From Emcibacter sp. (GTDB taxonomy: Bacteria > Pseudomonadota > Alphaproteobacteria > Sphingomonadales > Emcibacteraceae): DNA of 64,000 bases. Position 1 is the first letter of the stretch, and each line of letters starts with the position of its first letter. The stretch spans positions 868,001 through 932,000 of the forward strand of contig JAJFIQ010000019.1 in NCBI GenBank assembly GCA_021774785.1. The letters are read 5' to 3'. Below the pieces are notes generated by a model. The model did no database searches. It saw nothing but the letters and a program-made list of their open reading frames with translations, and had not been told where the DNA came from. The position numbers were made by a program, and so were the translations under genes. Of this stretch, positions 28,124-37,867 are shown piece after piece.

Positions 28124-28863
28124 CAAAAAAACTTGAAGGCAAAATTGCTCTGGTTACCGGAGCAACCCGTGGCATTGGTGCCGGTGTAACATTGGCTCTG
28201 GCCCGCGAAGGTGCCCATATCATTATGCTAGGTCGCACTACCGGCGCTTTGGAAGAAATGGATGATGCGGTTCAGGAACTGGGGGCTGAATCCACGCTAG
28301 TCCCCCTTGACCTGATGGATTATGACGGCATAGACCGGCTTGGCGGACATGTGGCAGAAAAATGGGGGAAACTTGACATTCTGATCGGCAATGCCGGCAT
28401 TTTAGGTCCCATCAGCCCCCTCGGACATATTCCACCCAAAGACTGGGATAAGCTTATGGCGGTCAATGTGACGGCTAATTATCGGCTGATACGTTCCTTT
28501 GATCCGCTTTTGAAAGCATCCGATACCGGACGGGCCATCTTTGTCACCTCTACGGTTGCCGAGACCTGTCGGGCCTATTGGGGCGGCTATGCCACCACCA
28601 AAGCAGCTGTGAACTGCATGGTTAAAACCTATGCTAATGAAATAGCTAATAACACGAATGTCAAAGCCAACATCATCAACCCCGGTCCCATCCGTACAGC
28701 CATGCGTTCTGCGGCCATGCCCGGTGAAGATCCGGAAACCTTGGACACACCGCACGATATTGCACCCTTGTTCGTGAAAATGTCTCTGCCGGATTTTCAG
28801 AAAAATGGCGAAATCATTTCATATGCGGATTATAAGGCGGGTGTTTACGAGGATATGTTTTAA
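28120..28863 (+). CDS. Short-chain dehydrogenase/reductase next to purF
   Basis: This is a 247-residue SDR with VTGATRGIGAGVTLALA, ILIGNAGILGPISPLGH, the catalytic Ser in FVTSTVAE, and Tyr/Lys in YATTKAAVNCMVKTYA. It resembles the YciK-like oxidoreductases often found as a purF-overlapping gene in alphaproteobacteria. The substrate is unknown. The ATG overlaps the purF stop (ATGA), so it is translated from the purF message. A palindromic repeat follows the stop. Confidence 0.85.
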   Translation: MTKKLEGKIALVTGATRGIGAGVTLALAREGAHIIMLGRTTGALEEMDDAVQELGAESTLVPLDLMDYDGIDRLGGHVAEKWGKLDILIGNAGILGPISPLGHIPPKDWDKLMAVNVTANYRLIRSFDPLLKASDTGRAIFVTSTVAETCRAYWGGYATTKAAVNCMVKTYANEIANNTNVKANIINPGPIRTAMRSAAMPGEDPETLDTPHDIAPLFVKMSLPDFQKNGEIISYADYKAGVYEDMF

Positions 28864-28877
28864 ATCACTTCTCAACC

Positions 28878-28973
28878 GTCATTCCTGCGAAAACAGGAAT
28901 CTAGTAAAATAAAGAAGCCTTCTTAAAAGTCATTGTTCTCTTGACTGGATTCGACGGACTTCGCAGGAATGAC
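28878..28973. repeat. Palindromic intergenic repeat element (REP/MITE-like)
   Basis: Fourteen bases GTCATTCCTGCGAA recur as an exact inverted copy at the other end of a 96-base unit. Inside lie imperfect partner arms (ACAGGAATCTAG and GACTGGATTC). The ends resemble the widespread proteobacterial repeat beginning GTCATTCCcGCGAAaGC. It fills the space between two convergent genes and may act as a bidirectional terminator. I saw no second copy in the window. Confidence 0.75.
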
Positions 28974-28991
28974 TGTTAAGGTATGTGAATA

Positions 28992-30341
28992 TTACCTTTT
29001 TTCCCAAGTGGTGCCATCCGGCCCATCAAGCAATGATATACCCTGTTCGGAAAGCTGGTTTCTTATTTCATCCGACCGGGAAAAGTCTTTATTCATCTTG
29101 GCTTCTGCACGTTCTACGATTAATTTTTCAATTTCATTTTCCGAAATAGCATTTTCATCAACCGTAGCATCAAACCACTCCCTTTTTTCTTTTTCCAATA
29201 CCCCAAACAGATTAGCTGCAGCCTTCAATTGCTTTTTCGCAGCATCATCATTAACCGCTTTTTTCGCTAATGCATTCAGTTCCGCAATAGCTTTCGGCGT
29301 ATTCAAATCATCCCTTAATGCCACAAGTATAGTCTCCGGCACTTCTCCTGCCTCCACACCGTCCGTCAGGCGATACCATCGGTCTAATTGACGTTGGGCC
29401 TGTTTGATGCCGTCACGGCTGAAATCTACGGGTTGGCGGTAATGTGCCGACAGGAGACACATACGGATCGCTTCACCCTTGCCGGGGAATTCTTCCAGCA
29501 AATCATGAACCGTTACGAAATTGCCCAGAGATTTAGACATTTTTTCGCCGTCAACAGTCAGGTAACCGTTATGCATCCAGTAATTGGCCAGTGGCGCACC
29601 TTCGTGAGCACAACGGCTTTGGGCGATTTCATTTTCGTGGTGGGGGAAAATCAGGTCAAGTCCGCCGCCATGAATATCAATGGTTTTGCCAAAGTTATCC
29701 TCGATCATGCAGCTGCATTCCAGATGCCAGCCCGGACGACCCCGGCCCCACGGGCTGTCCCAACCCGGTTGATCGTCGTTCGATGGCTTCCATAAAATAA
29801 AGTCCGCCGCATCATTTTTATAAGAGGCCACGTCAACCCTGGCTCCTGCGATCATATCTTCAAGCTTGCGGCCTGACAATTCGCCGTAATTTGACATGCT
29901 CAGCACGGAGAACATCACATGACCGTCTTTCTCGTAGGCATGGCCTTTTTCTATCAAGGCAGCTGTCATACCAATCATCTGAGCAATATAGTCGGTAGCC
30001 TTGGGTGTTAAATCCGGTGGTCCGGCATTCAGGGCTGCCATATCCGCTTCATAAATTCCGGCGTATTTTTCAGTGATATCCGCTATAGCATCGCCACTTT
30101 CCTGTGCCGCTTCAATAATTTTGTCATCAATATCAGTGATGTTGCGGGCATAAGTAACTTTTTTGTAATCATGACGTAACAGCCGAACCAGCAAGTCAAA
30201 CACCACTACCGGCCGGGCATTGCCCACATGGGCATAATTATAGACCGTCGGACCACAGACATAGAGCGTCACATGATCCGGGTTGATGGGTTTAAAATCT
30301 TCTTTCCTCTTGTTCAGGGTATTATATAGCTTGAGGCTCAT
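28992..30341 (-). CDS. cysS: Cysteinyl-tRNA synthetase
   Basis: This class I synthetase charges tRNA-Cys. The zinc-site start LYVCGPTVYNYAHVGNARP contains the HIGH-like motif, WHLECSCM contributes the zinc Cys, and DLIFPHHENEIAQS and KMSKSLGNFVT are diagnostic. Its 449 residues are typical. The ATG overlaps the gltX stop by four bases, so the two synthetases form one operon. Confidence 0.96.
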   Translation of the reverse strand: MSLKLYNTLNKRKEDFKPINPDHVTLYVCGPTVYNYAHVGNARPVVVFDLLVRLLRHDYKKVTYARNITDIDDKIIEAAQESGDAIADITEKYAGIYEADMAALNAGPPDLTPKATDYIAQMIGMTAALIEKGHAYEKDGHVMFSVLSMSNYGELSGRKLEDMIAGARVDVASYKNDAADFILWKPSNDDQPGWDSPWGRGRPGWHLECSCMIEDNFGKTIDIHGGGLDLIFPHHENEIAQSRCAHEGAPLANYWMHNGYLTVDGEKMSKSLGNFVTVHDLLEEFPGKGEAIRMCLLSAHYRQPVDFSRDGIKQAQRQLDRWYRLTDGVEAGEVPETILVALRDDLNTPKAIAELNALAKKAVNDDAAKKQLKAAANLFGVLEKEKREWFDATVDENAISENEIEKLIVERAEAKMNKDFSRSDEIRNQLSEQGISLLDGPDGTTWEKR

Positions 30342-31675
30342 GCTGATTTACCCTGCAAGCGTGCTTTGACAATGTCCGGATCAATCAAGGGTAATAGCAA
30401 GCCCATTTCCGGTCCGTGATCCATACCCGTTATGGCCTGTCGCAGTGGCATGAATAATGCTCGACCCTTGGCACCCGTCGTTTCCTTGACGGCACTGGTC
30501 CAGGTTTTCCATGTTGTCTCATCCCACGGCGCATCAGGGAGAAGGGTTGCCGCCTGATTTGCGAAGTCCTGATCTTCAACAACAGGCTCCAGTGGTCCTT
30601 TAACTATTAAATTCAAATCATTAATATCGCTAAGTTTATTTATGTTCCCACGACATATATTCCACAGGGCTTCTTCCACTCCATCCATACGATTTGATAC
30701 CGTAGAATAGTCCGTTTGATGAAGAATTTTCGCATTCAGTATCTCAAGATCCTTGGGGTCAAATTTTGCCGTAGAGCGGCTGTATTTTGCAAAATCAAAA
30801 CCATCAACCAATGGCTTAAGCGATAACACGGGTTCAATGGCATCAGATGAGCCAAGACGCGCCAAAAGACTATTAATACTCATAGCTTCTAGGCCATCTT
30901 CATCCCGGTAAGACTGAATACTGGCGGTACCAAGTCGTTTTGACAGCCCTTCACCACCTGCCCCTGTCAGTAGGGAGAAATGGGCATATTCAGGGGCTTG
31001 CGCCCCCAAAGCTTCAAAAAGCTGGGTTTGCACCGCGCTATTGGTAGCATGGTCCTCACCACGCATTATATGGGTAATGCCAAAGTCGATATCATCAACA
31101 ACCGATGGCAGAGTATAAAGAAAACTACCGTCTTCACGGATCAGTATCGGATCGCTGAGTGCGGCAAGATCAAAGCTCAAGTGGCCCTTGACCAGATCAG
31201 TCCAGTCCACCCGCGCTGGCAGGTCAAGCTTGAAACGCCAATGTGGTTTGCGGCCTTCCTTCTCAAAGGCCGTAACTTCTGCATCCGTAAGATTCAAGCC
31301 AGCCCGATCGTAAATAGGCGGTTTGCCCTGACCCAACTGAATTTTGCGTTTTAATTCAAGTTCCTGTCCTGTCTCGTAACAGGGGTACAGACGGTCATCG
31401 GCTTTTAGTTTTTCAACGGTTTCATTATATCTTTCAATACGGTCCGATTGCCGAGCTGTAGCATCCCAATCAAGCCCTAGCCATGTGAGATCACGTTCAA
31501 TGGCCTCTGCGAAGGCCTGTGTTGAGCGGACCTCATCCGTATCATCAAGCCGTAGCAGAAAACTTCCCCCCTGTTGACGGCAAAATAACCAGTTCACAAG
31601 GGCTGTACGGATATTGCCCACATGAAGCAGGCCAGTTGGACTTGGGGCGAAACGGACTTTTACAACTTTAGTCAT
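30338..31675 (-). CDS. gltX: Glutamyl-tRNA synthetase
   Basis: This class I synthetase has RFAPSPTGLLHVGNIRTAL (HIGH-like motif) and GLSKRLGTASI (KMSKS-like). Its 445 residues are a little shorter than E. coli GltX. Alphaproteobacteria commonly carry two gltX paralogs, one of which charges tRNA-Gln for the amidotransferase route; which kind this is cannot be settled here. It is coupled to cysS and lies 15 bases downstream of nadE. Confidence 0.92.
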   Translation of the reverse strand: MTKVVKVRFAPSPTGLLHVGNIRTALVNWLFCRQQGGSFLLRLDDTDEVRSTQAFAEAIERDLTWLGLDWDATARQSDRIERYNETVEKLKADDRLYPCYETGQELELKRKIQLGQGKPPIYDRAGLNLTDAEVTAFEKEGRKPHWRFKLDLPARVDWTDLVKGHLSFDLAALSDPILIREDGSFLYTLPSVVDDIDFGITHIMRGEDHATNSAVQTQLFEALGAQAPEYAHFSLLTGAGGEGLSKRLGTASIQSYRDEDGLEAMSINSLLARLGSSDAIEPVLSLKPLVDGFDFAKYSRSTAKFDPKDLEILNAKILHQTDYSTVSNRMDGVEEALWNICRGNINKLSDINDLNLIVKGPLEPVVEDQDFANQAATLLPDAPWDETTWKTWTSAVKETTGAKGRALFMPLRQAITGMDHGPEMGLLLPLIDPDIVKARLQGKSA

Positions 31676-31690
31676 CTAAAATATTCTCAT

Positions 31691-33352
31691 CTATAATCTT
31701 GCATTACGAAAACCATTGGTAATCGGGTAACGACGGTCACGACCAAAATTCCGGCGGGTTAATTTTACACCGGGTGGGGCCTGACGTCTTTTATACTCCG
31801 CGATATATAGCAGATGTTCAATGCGCGCAACAGTCTCCCTTGCATGTCCCTTTGCCACAATGTCATCCACGGTCATTTCGTGCTCAATCAGACATTCCAG
31901 AATATCATCCAGCACTTCATAAGGCGGTAGACTATCTTCGTCTTTCTGATCTGGTTTCAGTTCCGCTGTGGGCGGTTTTGTGATGATATTATCAGGCATA
32001 ATCTGACCCTTTGGCCCTAACACGCCCAATGGATGATTTTCGTTGCGCCATTCACTAATGGCAAATACATCAGTTTTATACAGGTCTTTTATGACCGAAT
32101 AGCCGCCGCACATATCACCATAAAGCGTGGCATAACCCACAGACATTTCCGACTTGTTTCCAGTGGTCAGCAACATATAGCCAAATTTATTGCTGATTGC
32201 CATAAGCATTACACCACGGATTCGGGATTGTAGATTTTCTTCAGTTGTATCTTGCTCTGTCCCCGCGAATTGCCCGGCTAGCATTTCATCATAAGCCTGC
32301 ACCGCTGGTTCAATAGGAATATTGTCAATTCGCGCCCCGATCCAGTCGGCACAAAGCGCCGCATCCAACAGACTTTCCTCACTGGTATATTTTGACGGCA
32401 TCATAACAAGGTGAACATTTTCCGCCCCCAGGGCATCCACGGCTACGACAGCACTGATGGCACTGTCTATTCCCCCCGACATGCCAAGTACCACACCGGG
32501 AAAGTGATTTTTACCAACATAATCCCGAAGCCCGGTCACCATTGCCTGATATATGGCCGCGTAACCATCAGGAACAGGTAGAACTTCACCTGCCTCACAT
32601 GTCCATGAGCCAATTTCCTTGTGCCAGCTCGTTACCATATTGCTTTCCTGCCAGCTCACCGAACGAACAGCAAGCACGCCATTCTTATTTAGGACAAAAG
32701 CCCCACCATCAAAGGCTAATTCATCCTGTCCACCAACTTGGTTCACATAGATCAACGGGCGCGCATTTTCAAATACCCGTTCCTGTGCCAACATCTCGCG
32801 TTCATTATGCTTATCCTGTTCATAAGGAGAACCATTAAGAGCTATCATCATTTCTGCGCCATCAATGGTCAGGGTTTCAGATATTTCCGGCTTCCACATA
32901 TCCTCGCAAATCATTACACCAAGTTTCACACCGCGAAATGATAAGGCTTTCGGTTTCGGACCCGCTGCAAAAACCCGTTTTTCGTCAAAGACACCATAAT
33001 TGGGCAGGTCAGCCTTGTGGTGTATAGCGGCAATCTTCCCTTGATCCAGAAGAATGGCCGAATTATAGAGCAAGCCACCCTCCCGCCAGCAGGAACCAAT
33101 AAGCAGAGCTGGACCACCATCAGCGGTAACTGCCGCCAATTGAGTAACCTTGTCCATAGCCGCCATCTGAAAAGCACCTTTCAGAACAATATCTTCGGGA
33201 GGATAACCAATCAGGCAAAGTTCGCTATAAACAATCAGATCAGTCCCGTCACTGCGCGCGATTTCACGGGCTGCGAGTATCTTGTCATAATTTCCTGACA
33301 GGTCCCCAACGGTCGGGTTAAGGCTCACCAGGGCGATTTTCAACTGATCCAT
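31691..33352 (-). CDS. nadE: Glutamine-dependent NAD+ synthetase
   Basis: This is a two-domain enzyme that amidates deamido-NAD using glutamine. The N-terminal nitrilase-type glutaminase shows the Glu in VYSELCLIGYPP, Lys in HHKADLPNYGVFDE and Cys in VMICEDMW. The C-terminal synthetase has the PP-loop GMSGGIDSAISAVVAVDAL and GYATLYGDMCGGYSVIKDLYK. Its 553 residues fit the glutaminase-fused form. It is followed by gltX. Confidence 0.95.
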   Translation of the reverse strand: MDQLKIALVSLNPTVGDLSGNYDKILAAREIARSDGTDLIVYSELCLIGYPPEDIVLKGAFQMAAMDKVTQLAAVTADGGPALLIGSCWREGGLLYNSAILLDQGKIAAIHHKADLPNYGVFDEKRVFAAGPKPKALSFRGVKLGVMICEDMWKPEISETLTIDGAEMMIALNGSPYEQDKHNEREMLAQERVFENARPLIYVNQVGGQDELAFDGGAFVLNKNGVLAVRSVSWQESNMVTSWHKEIGSWTCEAGEVLPVPDGYAAIYQAMVTGLRDYVGKNHFPGVVLGMSGGIDSAISAVVAVDALGAENVHLVMMPSKYTSEESLLDAALCADWIGARIDNIPIEPAVQAYDEMLAGQFAGTEQDTTEENLQSRIRGVMLMAISNKFGYMLLTTGNKSEMSVGYATLYGDMCGGYSVIKDLYKTDVFAISEWRNENHPLGVLGPKGQIMPDNIITKPPTAELKPDQKDEDSLPPYEVLDDILECLIEHEMTVDDIVAKGHARETVARIEHLLYIAEYKRRQAPPGVKLTRRNFGRDRRYPITNGFRNARL

Positions 33353-33394
33353 AGTCCCAAATCTCTTTTATTAAAAAAGATCAGGCCAACAAAA

Positions 33395-34783
33395 TTACAC
33401 TTGGGCGGTTTCAGTTTGCGCCTGTTTTGCGAGAGCCTGACGTTCTTCTTTTAAACTTTCTGCAATCAAAAAGGCAAGCTCAAGCGACTGACCAGCGTTA
33501 AGCCGTGGGTCACAAAATGTCCGGTAACGATCGGCAAGCTTCTCATCAGTGATGGCTTCAGCACCACCCGTACATTCCGTAACATTCTGTCCGGTCATTT
33601 CAAAATGCACCCCACCGGCATAAGTTCCCTGCGCACGATGTACCCGGAAAAAACGGCGGATTTCAGCCAGAACCTGCTCAAAAGGTCGGGTTTTAAAACC
33701 GGTTGAGGATTTTATGGTATTGCCGTGCATGGGATCAGATGACCAGACAACCTGGCAGCCTTCTTCCACAATACGGCGGATGACAGGGGGTAGTTTATCT
33801 TCCAATAAATCAGCACCCATACGACAGATTAAAGTGATCCGGCCGGCTTCATTTTGCGGGTTTAACCTGTCCAGAATGCGAATCAAGTCATCCAAATCCG
33901 TGGTTGGTCCAACTTTCAGACCCAAGGGATTACCAATGCCGGATAAAAACTCAATATGGGCTTCATCCAAAATACGGGTACGATCACCAACCCATAACAT
34001 ATGACCCGATGTATCATACCATTTTCCCGTCGTGCTATCCACACGGGTCAATGCCTGCTCGTACCACAGTAAAAGTGCTTCATGGGAGGTATAAAAATCT
34101 GTGCCGCTTAATTCACGGGCATCCGCATCCACACCACAAGCCCGCATAAACCCAAGGGCCTCGTCAATGCGATTGGCCATATCAGTATATTGTTCAGATG
34201 CCGGATTATTTTTTACAAATTCCAGATTCCATTGATGAACTTTATGCAGATTGGCATATCCCCCCTGTGCAAAGGCCCGTAGAAGATTTAAAGTAGAGGC
34301 CGACTGACTGTATGCCTTGAGCATACGTTTTGGGTCCGGAATACGTGATTCCGCCGTAAATTCTAGCCCATTAATGATATCACCCCGGTAACTGGGCAAT
34401 TCTACCCCATCAACCGTTTCAAACGCGCCACTACGGGGTTTTGCAAACTGGCCAGCCATACGACCAACCTTGATCACGGGACAGGCCGCAGCAAAGGTCA
34501 TGGCTACAGACATTTGAAGCAACACCCGGAAGGTATCGCGAATATTATCAGGATGAAATTCGCCAAAGCTTTCTGCACAATCGCCGCCCTGTAGTAAAAA
34601 GGCTTTACCTTCTGCCACATCACCCAGTTGGGCCGTCAAACGCCTGGCCTCACCGGCAAAAACCAATGGCGGGCATATGTTCAGTTCTGCTTCTACTTTT
34701 TCCAGCTCTGCTTGGTCAGCATACTCTGGTACCTGCCGAATTGGTTTTGATCTCCAACTATCAGGTGTCCAGTTCTTACTCAT
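33395..34783 (-). CDS. 3-deoxy-7-phosphoheptulonate synthase, class II
   Basis: The enzyme condenses PEP and erythrose-4-phosphate, the entry to the shikimate pathway. It is the plant-like class II type: [17 protein letters not shown] at the start, [12 protein letters not shown] with the metal Cys, [14 protein letters not shown], and [10 protein letters not shown] and [12 protein letters not shown] near the end. Its 462 residues are typical. It lies 42 bases upstream of nadE on the same strand. Confidence 0.95.
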   Translation of the reverse strand: MSKNWTPDSWRSKPIRQVPEYADQAELEKVEAELNICPPLVFAGEARRLTAQLGDVAEGKAFLLQGGDCAESFGEFHPDNIRDTFRVLLQMSVAMTFAAACPVIKVGRMAGQFAKPRSGAFETVDGVELPSYRGDIINGLEFTAESRIPDPKRMLKAYSQSASTLNLLRAFAQGGYANLHKVHQWNLEFVKNNPASEQYTDMANRIDEALGFMRACGVDADARELSGTDFYTSHEALLLWYEQALTRVDSTTGKWYDTSGHMLWVGDRTRILDEAHIEFLSGIGNPLGLKVGPTTDLDDLIRILDRLNPQNEAGRITLICRMGADLLEDKLPPVIRRIVEEGCQVVWSSDPMHGNTIKSSTGFKTRPFEQVLAEIRRFFRVHRAQGTYAGGVHFEMTGQNVTECTGGAEAITDEKLADRYRTFCDPRLNAGQSLELAFLIAESLKEERQALAKQAQTETAQV

Positions 34784-34901
34784 AATTCTATCCGTTCGTT
34801 ATCATACCCATGGCATCATATAAGACTCTTCACACTGCAACACCAGCGAAAACAACGACAGTGAGGCATTTTCTTCTAAAATAATTAATTTCAATAAAAT
34901 A

Positions 34902-36251
34902 TTATTTCATTAAGACAAATTCTTCTGCCGATGAAGGATGTAGTGCGACAGTGGCATCAAACTGTGCCTTTGTAGCCCCACATTTCATGGCAATAGCTAT
35001 GCCTTGCGCAATCTCTGCTGAATCCGGCCCTATCATATGAACACCGATCACGATGTCAGTGGATTTCTGTACTATCATCTTCATGAGGGATCTTTCTGGT
35101 CGTCCGCTGAGAGTAAATTTCATGGACCTATATTCTGACCTGAATACCGTTACATCATCGTCAAATTTTTCCACGGCTTGCTCTTCTGACAAACCAATGG
35201 TTCCGATGGAAGGCTGCGAGAATACGGCGGTGGGAATATTATCATAATTCACCAGCGTCGGGGTATCGTTAAACTGTGCTGCGGCCAATGCGGCCCCTTC
35301 CCTGATGGCAACAGGAGTAAGTTGAATTTTGCCCGTCACATCACCCACGGCAAAGATATTATCAACCGATGTTTTGAAATTCTCATCAACGATAATGGCA
35401 CCGTTACTTTCCATTTCCACACCAAGGTTTTCCAAACCCATATTTTTTGAATTGGGAACCCGACCCGTAGCATACATCACCGCATCAACAGTAAGTGTTG
35501 AGCCATCTGTCAGGTTAAGGTCCAACCCATCTGCGGTTTTGGTAATTTCAGTTACATTAGTATGTACCCGGACATCAACGCCCTTTTTACCCATTTCCTC
35601 GTTCAGTTTTCCAGCAATCTCAAGATCAAAGCCGCGTAATATCTGGACGCCACGATACAGAAGATGCATATCAACGCCCATGCCATTAAATATTCCGGCA
35701 AATTCAACGGCGATATAGCCGCCGCCGACAATGGCCATTTTCTTTGGTAATTTTTCCAGATGAAAGGCCTCATTAGAGGTTATGGCATGCTCAATACCCG
35801 GAATATCCGGCATTTGCGGCCAGCCACCGGTAGCAATCAGGATTTTATCAGCTGTAACGGAACGGGTGCCTTCGGCTGATGACAATTCAATTGTGTGCGC
35901 GTCTAAAAGTTTTCCACGGGCCTGAATAGTATCTACATTGTGATTATCCAAAGTCTGTTTATAAAGCCCGTTCAGGCGGTCAATTTCCTTGTCCTTGGCT
36001 GCGATTAATGCGGGCCAGTCAAATTTCTGTTCCCCGCCAGACCAGCCAAAGCCTTTTGAATCGCTGAAATGTGATGAATATTCAGAGGCATAGACAAATA
36101 GTTTCTTTGGCACACAACCCCGGATAACACAAGTACCCCCTACTCGATAGTCCTCACATATGCCAACCTTGGCACCATAAGTTGATGCCATACGGCTGGC
36201 CCGTACCCCGCCAGAGCCCGCACCAATGACAAAAAAATCATAATCATACAT
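34902..36251 (-). CDS. gor: Glutathione-disulfide reductase
   Basis: This FAD/NADPH flavoenzyme regenerates glutathione. The FAD site is FVIGAGSGGVRASR, the redox disulfide is GGTCVIRGCVPKKLFVYAS (Cys-x4-Cys), the NADPH site is IVGGGYIAVEFAGI, and the C-terminal dimer-interface His is in ALHPSSAEE. Its 449 residues are normal. The Val-Pro-Lys-Lys after the second Cys distinguishes it from lipoamide dehydrogenase. It is divergent from the DUF945 gene. Confidence 0.93.
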   Translation of the reverse strand: MYDYDFFVIGAGSGGVRASRMASTYGAKVGICEDYRVGGTCVIRGCVPKKLFVYASEYSSHFSDSKGFGWSGGEQKFDWPALIAAKDKEIDRLNGLYKQTLDNHNVDTIQARGKLLDAHTIELSSAEGTRSVTADKILIATGGWPQMPDIPGIEHAITSNEAFHLEKLPKKMAIVGGGYIAVEFAGIFNGMGVDMHLLYRGVQILRGFDLEIAGKLNEEMGKKGVDVRVHTNVTEITKTADGLDLNLTDGSTLTVDAVMYATGRVPNSKNMGLENLGVEMESNGAIIVDENFKTSVDNIFAVGDVTGKIQLTPVAIREGAALAAAQFNDTPTLVNYDNIPTAVFSQPSIGTIGLSEEQAVEKFDDDVTVFRSEYRSMKFTLSGRPERSLMKMIVQKSTDIVIGVHMIGPDSAEIAQGIAIAMKCGATKAQFDATVALHPSSAEEFVLMK

Positions 36252-36381
36252 GTTATATTTCCCTGAATGTATTTTTATATAAGACCTTAATTTAAGAGTG
36301 AACTCAAAATTATCAAGTGACTGGCTTGAAGATTAGTTTATAGTATAGCAATTAGTTAAACACAAAAATTGGGGAATGTCC

Positions 36382-37866
36382 GTGAAAAACAAAAAACCCT
36401 TAACCCTTATCCTTATAATTATTCTAATCATTGCTATTGCACCCTATTTTGTGGGTAACATGGCGAAAGAAAATATTGAAAAACAGGCAGCCCATATATC
36501 TCAAATGCCCGGGTATACGCTTGAAATACGCGACTATGATCAAGGCTGGTTTTCTTCCCATGTGATCATTTCTTATGGTTTTGACGAACATACCCTGAAT
36601 ATTATGAAAAATTCAGAGGATTTAGATCCAGCCTTTTTTGAATTATTGAATAAAGGCGTTACCCTTGATGTTACCGTAACCCATGGTCCTGTTACTTTCC
36701 AGAATGGTATTAACTTTGTCCTACTTACCCTATCTGGGGAAATACAAGAAATTGATCATCAGGCCTATAGAGACTTTATGGCAAAGGCCAATATAGATAG
36801 TCTGGCAACTACATTTGTTTCTGTTTCTTATGGGGGAACAACAAGCATAAAAGTAACCAGCCCGCCCTTTAAAGTAGATTATTCTGATATTGTTGGCACA
36901 AAAATGGTCTTTGATTCCGCCGGCATTGATATGCAGGGTACTATTAATGCGGCCTTTGACACATACATGGTAGAGGGCCACTTGAATAAGCTGGCCATGG
37001 AATTCGAAGAAGGCAATATGGTCTTTAATGAAATGGATATTCATTCCAATGGTAACAAAATTAATGATTTTCTCTGGACCGGAAATGGCACGACTTCCAT
37101 GGAGAATTTCACAATTGCGCTGAAATCCTTTAAAGATTCTGATCCTAAAAACTTTGATTTCTCTGTTTATAATATCACCAGTGATTATGACTTGAGCAAG
37201 GAAAGTGATGACGCACTTAAGTTAAATTTCATGCTCAATATGGATAAAATCACAACAGATGAGATCGAGTTGGATGAATTTCAGTTAAGCTTCAGCCTGA
37301 ACCATCTTAATCTTGATGCTATTACCTATTACGTAAAATCCATAAATGAAATTTACCAGCCCCAGAATGGTGAAATACCAACGCCGGAACAAACAGCGGC
37401 TAACATAGAATTAATTGCCACCCAGGTGGGTGAAAAGCTGGTTAAAGGCTCACCGGAACTGATCATTAATAATTTTAATTTCTTAATGGGCGAAGGATTC
37501 TATAACAGTAATGGCACCGTAACCATTAATGGTGAAGGCTTGGAAAATATTAAGCAATTGTCTGATCCCATAATCATGAACGAAAGACTTGCCGCCATTG
37601 CCAAGGTCAAATTTAACAAAGCTTTGGCTGTGATCCTCACCGAAATAGGATTGAAAAAACAATTGGCAGATGGGGGCGTAGATTTAAAAACCATCCCTGC
37701 AGAACAATTTAATCAAATGGTCAATGTCCAGTCTTCTGGGGCCTTGCAGGCATTTATCACCCAAGGCTACATCCAAATGGACGGCGAAGATTATTCCACT
37801 CACTTTAATATGAAAAATGGACAGATACTCATCAACGGTAAGCCTCTGCCCATTCCAGAATTATAA
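36382..37866 (+). CDS. DUF945 family protein
   Basis: This 494-residue protein of unknown function has an N-terminal membrane anchor (TLILIIILIIAIAPYFVG). Next comes the DUF945-like opening NIEKQAAHISQMPGYTLEIRD and DQGWFSSHVIISY, then a long beta-rich region, probably periplasmic. GGGG lies too close to the first ATG (one base away) but seven bases before this GTG, so I place the start at the GTG two codons in. DUF945 (YdgA-like) proteins are better known from gammaproteobacteria. Its stop lies one base from the convergent helicase stop. Confidence 0.75.
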   Translation: MKNKKPLTLILIIILIIAIAPYFVGNMAKENIEKQAAHISQMPGYTLEIRDYDQGWFSSHVIISYGFDEHTLNIMKNSEDLDPAFFELLNKGVTLDVTVTHGPVTFQNGINFVLLTLSGEIQEIDHQAYRDFMAKANIDSLATTFVSVSYGGTTSIKVTSPPFKVDYSDIVGTKMVFDSAGIDMQGTINAAFDTYMVEGHLNKLAMEFEEGNMVFNEMDIHSNGNKINDFLWTGNGTTSMENFTIALKSFKDSDPKNFDFSVYNITSDYDLSKESDDALKLNFMLNMDKITTDEIELDEFQLSFSLNHLNLDAITYYVKSINEIYQPQNGEIPTPEQTAANIELIATQVGEKLVKGSPELIINNFNFLMGEGFYNSNGTVTINGEGLENIKQLSDPIIMNERLAAIAKVKFNKALAVILTEIGLKKQLADGGVDLKTIPAEQFNQMVNVQSSGALQAFITQGYIQMDGEDYSTHFNMKNGQILINGKPLPIPEL

Positions 37867-37867
37867 A

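Noticed and set aside
34784-34901. Sequence between glutathione reductase and DAHP synthase (GCGAAAACAACGACAGTG) resembling the 28.9 kb repeat
   Set aside because: Only a few bases match and no inverted end is present.
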